NCBI GenBank assembly: GCA_964509885.1
Contig: CAZDZL010000009.1
Location: 1 to 64,000 of the forward strand
Reading direction: 5' to 3'
DNA length: 64,000 nucleotides
Origin: Palsa-1447 sp964509885
GTDB taxonomy: Bacteria; Verrucomicrobiota; Verrucomicrobiia; Opitutales; Opitutaceae
The notes under the pieces were generated by a model. It saw only the letters and a program-made list of their open reading frames with translations. It was not told the DNA's origin and searched no databases. Both the position numbers and the translations under genes were made by a program. The number at the start of each line of letters is the position of its first letter. The first letter of the stretch is position 1. Positions 17,408-24,477 of the stretch are shown piece by piece.

Positions 17408-18256
17408 TCAGTCCTTCTGCCCCGAGGTGATGAATGCGATCAGGTTCGACAGGTCATTGTCTGTATATTTGGGGTGTGGTTCCATCTTGGCGCTCCGGAC
17501 GAGCGATTTGGGGTCCCGGACGTACTTCATGAAGAAGGTCCTGTCGTAGCCGGCGTACGCGGCGATCACCTGGAACGGGCGTCCCGCCTTCGTGCCCCCG
17601 AATATCCCCGTGGGCCCCGGGTGGCAGCTCGCGCAGGAATTGATCCAGATCTCGCGGCCGTCGCTGGCCTGGGGCGACAGGTCCGCCCATTTCCCCGAAT
17701 AGGCGGCCGCGTAGCGCTCGGCGTAGTTGGCGACCTCGAGGGTCGTCACGCCCCAGGGCTTCTTGTGCTCGATGTCCCGGTAGCCCGCCGCCGCGGGCAC
17801 GAGGTTCGCCGACACCGTGATGACAAACGGGCCGGGGTTGAACGTGAGGCCCGGAGGCGGCCAGTCCTCCGGCCCCTTGCCGTCAATCTCAAGGACGAGG
17901 AAGGGCCGGTATTTTGAAATGAACGTGGACGTGAAGACCGCGGCGTACCCGTCGCCGCAGGTCGCGAGGAAGGTGTCGGCCCCGGGGCCGACGGGCAGGG
18001 CCTTCCAGAGGTCGTCAAGGAACACGACCGTCAGGACCTGGGGCCCCTCGATGAACTCCCCCGCCAGCGTGAGCTTTGCCGACGGAAGAGCCCGTAGGTC
18101 TGCCCAGCGGGCGTAGCGCGCCTCGCCGGCGGGAACCCCGGCGAGCCTGCCTGTCAGGGCAAGGTCGAAGGGCGAGCTCCTCTGTGTGTGCAGGTCCAGG
18201 GCGAGCGCCTGTGCGGCGTTGAGAAGAAGCAGGGCGGCCGCGTGCCGGAGTTTCAT
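17408..18256 (-). CDS. Secreted mono-haem c protein with N-terminal molybdopterin-oxidoreductase-like domain
   Basis: 282 residues starting at MKLRHAAALLLLN (18256) with a signal peptide ending near ALA-LDL. A haem-binding CASCH lies at 208-212 and a likely axial Met at M258 (SAKMEPHPK), giving a C-terminal cytochrome c domain. The N-terminal about 190 residues (DDLWKALPVGPG, FLATCGDGYAAVF, PFLVLEIDGKGPEDW) resemble by eye the fold of molybdopterin-binding oxidoreductase domains found beside cytochromes, but without a clear cofactor Cys, so the assignment is weak. Probably a periplasmic electron-transfer protein. It is divergent from the second NMT1-like lipoprotein, sharing an 87-base intergenic region. 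Confidence 0.75.
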   Translation of the reverse strand: MKLRHAAALLLLNAAQALALDLHTQRSSPFDLALTGRLAGVPAGEARYARWADLRALPSAKLTLAGEFIEGPQVLTVVFLDDLWKALPVGPGADTFLATCGDGYAAVFTSTFISKYRPFLVLEIDGKGPEDWPPPGLTFNPGPFVITVSANLVPAAAGYRDIEHKKPWGVTTLEVANYAERYAAAYSGKWADLSPQASDGREIWINSCASCHPGPTGIFGGTKAGRPFQVIAAYAGYDRTFFMKYVRDPKSLVRSAKMEPHPKYTDNDLSNLIAFITSGQKD

Positions 18257-18343
18257 GGCCTGAGGGCTAGCACAAAACGGGCCCCTGCGGCGAGCACTGC
18301 GCAGTTGCGGGCGCGCCGCTCGCGCCCTATTCCTCCACGTCGG

Positions 18344-19345
18344 ATGAGATCCCCTCAACTTGGACGTGTTGCCCTCGCCGCCGGCGCCGTGCTCGCCCTC
18401 TGCGGTTGCACCCGGCAGTCGTCCCCCGCGGCGGCGCAGGCGGCCCCGGAGCCCTTCCGGATCACCGTCCAGCTGGACTGGATTCCGCAGCCCGAGCATG
18501 GGGGACTCTACCAGGCCCTGGCGAAGGGTTATTTCAAGGAGGCGGGGCTCGACGTCGTCCTCGTCCCCGGAGGCCCGAACTCGTTCGTCATCCAGAAGAT
18601 CGCGACGGGCAAGGCCGACATCGGCCAGTCCGACAGCACCAACACGCTCCTGGCGATAGCCCAGGGCCTCCCGATCATCCATGTCGGCGCCGTATTCCAA
18701 AACGACCCCTCGGTGCTGATGCTCCACGCCGACAACCCCGTGAAGAGCTTCGAGGAGCTCGACGGCAAGACGATCATGGCGCGCCTGGAGTGGGCGTTCC
18801 TTCCCTACCTTAAGAACAAGTACCACATCACGTTCAACGTCATCCCCCAGAATTTCTCCGTTGGGAACTTCATCGTGGACAAGAACTTCATCCAGCAGGG
18901 GTACTACATCGCCGAGCCCTTCTTCATCGTGAAGGGCGGCGCGAAGTACCCCAAGTTCCTGTACGCCTGGGACGCGGGCTTTGACGCCTACACCGCCCTG
19001 TTCGCCAACAAGCCCTGGGCGCAGAGGAACCCCGAGAGGCTGCGGGCGTTCATGGCCGCCTACATCAGGGGATGGAAGGACTACATCGGGGGCGACCCGA
19101 CCCCGGCCCATGCGCTCATGAAGCAGCTCAACCCCGACAACACGGACGACTTCCTCGCCTTCTGCCGCAAGATGATCATCGACGAGAAGCTCGTGGTCGG
19201 AAGAAAGGCGACGGACGACTCGCAGACGGGCCGGATATCGCCCGGGAGGTTCGCCCTCCAGATCCGGCAGCTCGAGGAGCTCGGAATTCTCCCGAAGGGA
19301 AAGCTTGCCGTCGAGCAGGTGATGACGACCGAATACCTGCCATGA
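18344..19345 (+). CDS. NMT1/THI5-like substrate-binding lipoprotein (second copy)
   Basis: 333 residues; start at MRSPQLGRVALAAG (18344) because it gives a lipoprotein signal with lipobox LALCGC. It is collinear with the first NMT1-like lipoprotein: DWIPQPEHGGLYQALAKGYF, VPGGPN, YHITFNVIPQNF and DKNFIQQ recur with changes. No ATPase or permease is adjacent, so it must either share the upstream ABC transporter or act as a receptor or sensor. Its stop overlaps the next gene (ATGA). Confidence 0.88.
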   Translation: MRSPQLGRVALAAGAVLALCGCTRQSSPAAAQAAPEPFRITVQLDWIPQPEHGGLYQALAKGYFKEAGLDVVLVPGGPNSFVIQKIATGKADIGQSDSTNTLLAIAQGLPIIHVGAVFQNDPSVLMLHADNPVKSFEELDGKTIMARLEWAFLPYLKNKYHITFNVIPQNFSVGNFIVDKNFIQQGYYIAEPFFIVKGGAKYPKFLYAWDAGFDAYTALFANKPWAQRNPERLRAFMAAYIRGWKDYIGGDPTPAHALMKQLNPDNTDDFLAFCRKMIIDEKLVVGRKATDDSQTGRISPGRFALQIRQLEELGILPKGKLAVEQVMTTEYLP

Positions 19346-19761
19346 GGCCCATGCTCGGATTCCTTTCCCTTGCCGCCGCGCTCGCCCTGGCGGGATGCGG
19401 CCAGCTCGACCTGACGCCCGAGGGCGATCCCTCGAGGGTCCTCACGGGCGAGGTCGAGATGGGCAACGACGTCACGCTTCCGGCCGACACCGTTGTCACG
19501 GTGAGGATCGTGGACGCCTCCGTTGCCGGCATGCCGCCCCAGGTCCTGGGCTCCCAGACCCTCAGCAACCCCGGCGTCGTGCCGGTCCCCTTCAGGGTGG
19601 TGTACCGCGCGGAGGACGAGCTCCTGCGCCGGGGCCTCAACATCGAGGTGCGGGTCTCCTTCGGCGGCAGCGTCCGCTACTTCAACAGGAACAACTACGC
19701 CGTCACCCTGGGGAATGCCGCGGACACCCACCGGGTCAGCGTGAACCCGGTCGGACAGTGA
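19342..19761 (+). CDS. Small lipoprotein, YbaY/YscW-like domain
   Basis: 139 residues. Lipoprotein signal with LALAGC, Cys at about residue 19. The mature part has the pattern LTGEVEMGNDVTLPADTVVT followed by VRIVDAS and VPFRVVY, which resembles the beta-rich YbaY/YscW lipoprotein domain; the match is by eye. Coupled by ATGA to the preceding binding lipoprotein and by GTGA to the dehydrogenase. Function unknown. Confidence 0.7.
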   Translation: MRPMLGFLSLAAALALAGCGQLDLTPEGDPSRVLTGEVEMGNDVTLPADTVVTVRIVDASVAGMPPQVLGSQTLSNPGVVPVPFRVVYRAEDELLRRGLNIEVRVSFGGSVRYFNRNNYAVTLGNAADTHRVSVNPVGQ

Positions 19762-20723
19762 AGATCTGGTGCAACGGGGAGTTCGGGGCGGAGGGGATGG
19801 ATCTCCTCTCCAGGGGCACGTCGGCCCACACGCTCGTCCTGTCCAGCAAGCGCAACAGCTCGGTCCTCGCGGGCGGCCAGCGCGACGCGACGATCGACGG
19901 GGCGGACATCGCGTTCGGCCAGCCGGACCCGGCCGACTGCATCGCGAACGCCTCCCTGCGCTGGATCGAGGTGTCGAGCGCCGGCTACACGCGGTACGAC
20001 AAGGAGCCCTTCAAGCAGGCGATCCGCGCGCGCGGGGCGGCGTTCACCAACGCCTCGCAGGTCTACGCGGACGCGTGCGCCGAGCACGTCCTGTCGATGA
20101 TGCTGGCGCTCGCTCGCGAGCTCCTGCCGTCCTACGCGACCCAGCTCGGCGACCGCGCCTGGAACTACTCCGCGAGGCGCGACCGCTCGCGCCTCCTGGC
20201 GCGCCAGACCGTCGTCATGCTCGGCTTCGGGTCGATCGGCCGGCGCCTGTCCGAGCTCCTGGCCCCGTTCGGGATGAAGATCTACGCGCTTCGCCGCCAG
20301 CTCCACAGCGAGCCGGGCGTCCACATCGTCCCGGAGCAGGACCTCACGCGGGTCCTGGCCGAGGCCGACCACGTCGTGAACGTGCTTCCGGAGAACGAGG
20401 CGACGCTCAATTACGTGAACGCCCGCAGGATAGCCTGCTTCAAGCCGGGCGCCCGGTTCTACAACGTGGGCCGCGGGCCGACGGTCGACCAGGTCGCGCT
20501 TATCGAGGGACTCACGTCGGGCCGGATAGGCGCAGCGTACTTGGACGTCACGGTCCCCGAGCCCCTGCCGCCCGCGCATCCCCTCTGGAGTGCACCCAAC
20601 TGCTTCATCACCCCCCACACGGCGGGGGGGCGAAACAACGTCAACATCGAGCTCGTGCGGCACTTCCTCGGGAACCTCGCGGCCTTCGAGAAGGGCGGGG
20701 CCATGGTCGACCGGATTTTGTAA
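19758..20723 (+). CDS. D-2-hydroxyacid dehydrogenase family protein
   Basis: 321 residues from a GTG start overlapping the lipoprotein stop. The NAD-binding Rossmann motif GFGSIGRRL is near residue 155, followed by ADHVVNVLPENEAT, FYNVGRGPTVDQ and the catalytic His in FITPHTAGG. These match NAD(P)-dependent reductases of 2-ketoacids. The enzyme ends a three-gene coupled unit with two lipoproteins, so it probably acts on a product of the imported compound. Substrate unknown. Confidence 0.87.
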   Translation: MKIWCNGEFGAEGMDLLSRGTSAHTLVLSSKRNSSVLAGGQRDATIDGADIAFGQPDPADCIANASLRWIEVSSAGYTRYDKEPFKQAIRARGAAFTNASQVYADACAEHVLSMMLALARELLPSYATQLGDRAWNYSARRDRSRLLARQTVVMLGFGSIGRRLSELLAPFGMKIYALRRQLHSEPGVHIVPEQDLTRVLAEADHVVNVLPENEATLNYVNARRIACFKPGARFYNVGRGPTVDQVALIEGLTSGRIGAAYLDVTVPEPLPPAHPLWSAPNCFITPHTAGGRNNVNIELVRHFLGNLAAFEKGGAMVDRIL

Positions 20724-20882
20724 CAATCCCACGACTGGGACTGCCGGATGCCGGTTCTCGGTTGTATTTTTCGTGCATCCGAGGAATATTCCGGGCCGTA
20801 GTGCCTCATATCCCAGACCGCGAGGGTCGGCACAATGCCGCCCCACGACGGTCACCCTGAAAACAAAAAATCGAAGTCTGTT

Positions 20883-21167
20883 ATGAACAAATCGACACGT
20901 TTCATCGTCACCGCCGCGGCCATGGCCGGGCTCTATGCCGGATCAATGGCCACACGCGCTTACGCCGATGCCGGCAGCGGCGACTCGTCCAAGGATGCCT
21001 CCAAGGACGCGGGCAAGCACGACTGCAAGGGCAAGAACTCGTGCAAGGGCCAGGGCGGCTGCAAGTCGGGAGACAACGGCTGCAAGGGCCAGAACACCTG
21101 TTCCGGCAAGGGCGGCTGCAACACCAACAAGGCCCCGGACGCGCCCTCCAAGACCACGTTCGCCTGA
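20883..21167 (+). CDS. bufA: Bufferin-type metallophore precursor (BufA2-like)
   Basis: 94 residues. Signal peptide to about AYADA (residue 30), a Ser/Lys/Asp linker, then six Cys at 48, 54, 60, 67, 73 and 79, arranged as two triplets in a CKGxxxC...GGC repeat. This matches bufferin precursors, exported peptides whose Cys residues are converted by a DUF692 enzyme to copper-binding heterocycles. The DUF692, DUF2063 and DoxX genes follow in order. I chose the start at 20883 because it opens the signal peptide directly. The leader is A-rich. Which Cys are modified cannot be told from sequence. Confidence 0.9.
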   Translation: MNKSTRFIVTAAAMAGLYAGSMATRAYADAGSGDSSKDASKDAGKHDCKGKNSCKGQGGCKSGDNGCKGQNTCSGKGGCNTNKAPDAPSKTTFA

Positions 21168-21184
21168 GCGAAATCCCTTAGCGA

Positions 21185-21217
21185 CGCGGCCGGCTCTCGG
21201 GCCGGCCGCGTTTTTTT
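21185..21217 (+). terminator. Strong hairpin terminator between bufA and bufB
   Basis: CGCGGCCGGC (21185-21194) pairs with GCCGGCCGCG (21201-21210), loop TCTCGG, followed by seven T. It ends 4 bases before the bufB start, so bufB, bufC and the DoxX gene depend on read-through, processing or a promoter I cannot see. It probably sets precursor levels above enzyme levels. Confidence 0.9.
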
Positions 21218-21221
21218 CATC

Positions 21222-22070
21222 ATGCCGGCCAACCGGTTCAACGGGAACACCGACTATGGCATAGGCATCGGCCTGCGGGTTCCGCACTACTCGCACATCC
21301 TCTCGAAGAAGCCGGTCGTCGACTGGTTTGAGATCATCTCCGAGAACTTCATGGTCGAGGGCGGAAGGCCCCTCGAGCTGCTGGACAGGATCCTCGAGCA
21401 GTACCGCGTGGTGCAGCACGGCGTCTCGATGTACTTCGGGTCCGCGGACAAGCCGGACCGAACCCACATGAGGCGGCTGAAGAACCTGGTGAAGAGGACG
21501 AAGACCCCCTGGCTCTCGGACCACCTCTGCTGGGGGAGCGTGGACGGCACCTACACGCACGACCTCCTGCCGATGCCCTACACCTTCGCGTCGGCCCGCC
21601 GCACCGCCGAGAAGATCAAGCAGGTCCGCGACTTCGTCGAGGTGCCCATCTGCGTCGAGAACGTGAGCAGCTACGCCGAGTTCCACGCCTCGGAGATGAC
21701 GGAGTGGGAGTTCCTGAGCGAGGTCGTCGAGCTCGCCGACTGCGGGATACTGCTGGACGTGAACAACATCTACGTCTCGTCGAAGAACCATTCCTTCAAC
21801 CCCTACGACTACGTGGACAACATCCCCCACCACCGCGTGGGCCAGATGCACGTCGCGGGGCACACGAAGTTCGAGAAGTACATCCTGGACACGCACGACC
21901 ACCCGGTGCTCGACCCCGTCTGGAAGCTCTACGCGCACGCGACCAGGGTCTGCGGCGTCTCGGCCACGCTCCTGGAGTGGGACGACAAGATCCCCTCGTT
22001 TGACGAGGTCCACAACGAGGCGCTCAAGGCGAACGAGTTCATAGACGGGGCCAAGAAGGCGGTGGTGTGA
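21222..22070 (+). CDS. bufB: DUF692 multinuclear non-haem iron oxidase (BufB)
   Basis: 282 residues. Begins MPANRFNGNTDYGIGIGLRV, with the family start GIGLR.PHY. Likely metal ligands are H22, H66, E146 (VENVSSY), D179 (LLDVNN), H210 and H214 (QMHVAGH), D223 and H225 (DTHDH) and E256, placing it in the MNIO family with MbnB. It would modify Cys of the BufA peptide. The start lies 4 bases after a terminator T-run, leaving no room for an ordinary ribosome site. The stop overlaps the GTG start of bufC. Confidence 0.93.
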   Translation: MPANRFNGNTDYGIGIGLRVPHYSHILSKKPVVDWFEIISENFMVEGGRPLELLDRILEQYRVVQHGVSMYFGSADKPDRTHMRRLKNLVKRTKTPWLSDHLCWGSVDGTYTHDLLPMPYTFASARRTAEKIKQVRDFVEVPICVENVSSYAEFHASEMTEWEFLSEVVELADCGILLDVNNIYVSSKNHSFNPYDYVDNIPHHRVGQMHVAGHTKFEKYILDTHDHPVLDPVWKLYAHATRVCGVSATLLEWDDKIPSFDEVHNEALKANEFIDGAKKAVV

Positions 22071-23002
22071 AGCGCCCGCCCAAGCACGCCCCGGCGCGCA
22101 TCGACTCGACGGCCGGCCTGCGGCTGTTCCAGCGCATGATGGCGGCCGCCGTTGTCCGGCCGCTCGACGGCGACGACAACCTGCAGAAGACCTGGATCGA
22201 CGGACGGCCGATGGGCGAGGTCGCCGCGGAATTCATAAAGCCGAACGACCGGCTCACCTCCTTCGAGCGCCTCGAGCTCTACAACAAGATGTACTGGTAC
22301 CGGCTGTTCGACGCGATCCGCGACGACTGCCCCGGCCTCCAGGCGGCGCTCGGCGAGGATGCGTTCACGCGGCTGGCGCAGGCCTACCTCGCGGCGTGCC
22401 CGTCGCGCTCGTTTACGCTTCGCAACCTGTGCTCGCGGCTGGAGGCGTTCATCCGGGCGAACCCGAGGCTGACGGCGCCCCGGACCGCGCTCGCGGTGGA
22501 GATCGCGAGGTTCGAGTGGGCGCAGACCGTGGCGTTCGACGGGGAGGCGCTTCCCGTCGTCTCCGCGGCGTCCCTGGCGCGCACCCCCCCCGCGCGGCTC
22601 AGGCTCGGGCTGCAGCCCTATGTCACGCTCCTCGAGCTGCGCCACCCGGTCGACACCTACGTCATGTCCGTGAAGCGCCGCGACGCGATGCGCTCAGAGG
22701 CGAGCAACACGCCGGACTCGAAGGTCGTGCACCGGCGCACAGCCCGCAGGGCGAGCCTGCCGCGCCCCGCGCGCACGTTCGTCGCGGTGCACCGCCTCGA
22801 CAACCGCCTGTTCTACAAGCGGCTGGAACCCGGGGCGTTCCGGATCCTGGACGCCCTGGCCCGCGGCGCGACGCTCGCCAGGGCCGTCGCCGCCGCGGGG
22901 CCCCGGGTGAAACCCGCCCAGGTCCAGGCGTGGTTCACGACCTGGATGGCGCTCGGCTGGTTCTGCGCCCGCGGGAATAAACGGCGCCCCCGCGCATCTT
23001 GA
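22067..23002 (+). CDS. bufC: BufC-like DUF2063 partner protein
   Basis: 311 residues, GTG start overlapping the bufB stop. The N-terminal half (FIKPNDRLTSFERLELYNKM, YRLFDAIRDDCPGLQAALGE) matches the DUF2063/putative DNA-binding domain found in partners of DUF692 enzymes, which is thought to present the precursor to the enzyme. The C-terminal half contains a winged-helix-like region (FRILDALARGATLARAVAAA). Position directly after bufB supports the role. Confidence 0.88.
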   Translation: MKRPPKHAPARIDSTAGLRLFQRMMAAAVVRPLDGDDNLQKTWIDGRPMGEVAAEFIKPNDRLTSFERLELYNKMYWYRLFDAIRDDCPGLQAALGEDAFTRLAQAYLAACPSRSFTLRNLCSRLEAFIRANPRLTAPRTALAVEIARFEWAQTVAFDGEALPVVSAASLARTPPARLRLGLQPYVTLLELRHPVDTYVMSVKRRDAMRSEASNTPDSKVVHRRTARRASLPRPARTFVAVHRLDNRLFYKRLEPGAFRILDALARGATLARAVAAAGPRVKPAQVQAWFTTWMALGWFCARGNKRRPRAS

Positions 23003-23046
23003 CCCTGTACTCGGAATCCCACCCCGGACAAAAGAAAGATCACCCC

Positions 23047-23505
23047 ATGGCCCTCGTCTCCAAGCTCAACGCCCTGCTCGCCAAGGTCGGAGGGTTCCTG
23101 AAATGCCCGCTCCTCCTCGTCATCCGGCTCTACTGGGGATGGCAGTTCTTCGTGGACGGCAAGGGAAAGCTGACCCACCTGGACCGGGTGACGGCGTACT
23201 TCGCGAGCCTCAACATCCCGGCGCCGAGGCTGAACTGCATCCTCGCCTCCACCACAGAGTGCGTGTGCGGCTTGCTTCTCCTCCTGGGCCTGCTCTCCCG
23301 CTTTGCGTCCCTCGCCCTGATCGGGGTCATGAGCGTCGCCTACCTGACGGCGGAGAGGGAGGCCCTGAACTCGTTCTTCAGCGACCCCGACAAGTTCACG
23401 GGGGCCACGCCCTTCCTGTTCCTCTTTGCGTCCCTGATCATCTTCGCCTTCGGTCCCGGGAAGATCGCGCTCGACACGCTGGTCTTCAAGGACGGGAAGG
23501 ACTGA
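23047..23505 (+). CDS. DoxX-family membrane protein (bufferin operon, BufD position)
   Basis: 152 residues with four predicted membrane helices, near residues 15-35, 60-85, 88-108 and 120-140. DoxX-type proteins are common as the fourth gene of bufferin operons, with an unknown part in the pathway. I used the ATG at 23047; a TTG at 22999 would add 16 residues overlapping bufC. Converges on the GYF-domain gene after 18 bases. Confidence 0.85.
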   Translation: MALVSKLNALLAKVGGFLKCPLLLVIRLYWGWQFFVDGKGKLTHLDRVTAYFASLNIPAPRLNCILASTTECVCGLLLLLGLLSRFASLALIGVMSVAYLTAEREALNSFFSDPDKFTGATPFLFLFASLIIFAFGPGKIALDTLVFKDGKD

Positions 23506-23523
23506 GGCCCCTGAGGGCCGCCG

Positions 23524-24330
23524 TCACCCGCGGGAGCTGAACAGGTCCTCGTAGGCGTAGACGAAGGCGCCGACGATCAAGGGGATCGCCACGAAGATCC
23601 CCACGCCCAGGGCGAGGACGCCGACCAGAAGCACAGGTATCGCGAGGAGGCAGAGGGCAAAAACGGGCCACCAGTTCCGGGTGACCACGCGCCGGCTCAA
23701 TTCCATCGTCTCCCAGAATCCCAGCCTCTTATCCACCGCGACAAGGGCGGTGAAGCTGTACGCCACGGCTAGGTATATCCCGGGAAGGATAAGGCAGAGG
23801 ACGCCCAGGGTCACGAGCAGGCCCTTGACGATGGCGATGACGAGGAGCGTGAGGAACGCCCTCGTGAACCCTGCGAAGGCATCCCCGAGCTCGGCCGGCT
23901 GGCCGCGTGCCTTGAGCAGGGTATAGTAGAGGGACCCGGCGCCGATGACGCCGCTGAAGAGGGTGTCGATCAAGTGAAGCCCCTGCCGGTCGACGCCGAT
24001 GAGGACGGCGTGCATGACGCAGATGAGCAATGTCACGCCCACAAGCGGCCAGAAATTCGCCTTGAGGAGGGTCCAGCTGCGCTCGTAGCAGCCCAGGAAG
24101 TCGAGGGTGACCCCGCGGTCGGCAACCTGTGCCGCCGAGATCCCCGCCGACCCCGCCGTGGCTGCCGACCCGGTGATCTCCGGGCAGTCCGCGATCGACT
24201 TCCATGTGTCGGTCCCGACCGCCCTGACCTTCGTGGAGAGGTTGGCGCGGCCCCCGGCGATCCACGCTCGGACCTGGTCGATGCTCACCGGCCCGTATTC
24301 CTTCCCGTCGCCCCCGATGATCGTGTACAT
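23524..24330 (-). CDS. GYF-like-domain multi-pass membrane protein
   Basis: 268 residues. The first about 50 residues (DGKEYGPVSIDQVRAWIAGG, then DTWKSIADCPE) form a GYF_2-type domain. The rest has about five hydrophobic segments from residue 95, ending in a cytoplasmic tail AYEDLFSSRG, like the DUF975/glycerophosphoryl-diester-type membrane module. Function unknown; such proteins are common in Verrucomicrobiota and Planctomycetes. Divergent from the CHASE3 gene, with a large inverted repeat between them. Confidence 0.78.
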   Translation of the reverse strand: MYTIIGGDGKEYGPVSIDQVRAWIAGGRANLSTKVRAVGTDTWKSIADCPEITGSAATAGSAGISAAQVADRGVTLDFLGCYERSWTLLKANFWPLVGVTLLICVMHAVLIGVDRQGLHLIDTLFSGVIGAGSLYYTLLKARGQPAELGDAFAGFTRAFLTLLVIAIVKGLLVTLGVLCLILPGIYLAVAYSFTALVAVDKRLGFWETMELSRRVVTRNWWPVFALCLLAIPVLLVGVLALGVGIFVAIPLIVGAFVYAYEDLFSSRG

Positions 24331-24355
24331 GGGCGCAGTCCGTCAGTCCTTGGCG

Positions 24356-24394
24356 AAAACGTCAACCACGCGGGGCCTTGGGCGTTGACGTTTT
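24356..24394. repeat. 11-base perfect inverted repeat in a divergent intergenic region
   Basis: AAAACGTCAAC (24356-24366) and GTTGACGTTTT (24384-24394) are exact reverse complements separated by 17 bases. It lies between the divergent GYF-domain and CHASE3 genes, where a terminator has no obvious transcript to end, so an operator is equally possible. Confidence 0.6.
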
Positions 24395-24477
24395 TGCGCC
24401 CGCGCGGCGTGATGGTCCCGTCAGGGGTGCGTGCCCCCGGGCCTGGGCGGGCGTCGCCGGGATGCGCACCCGTTCCC

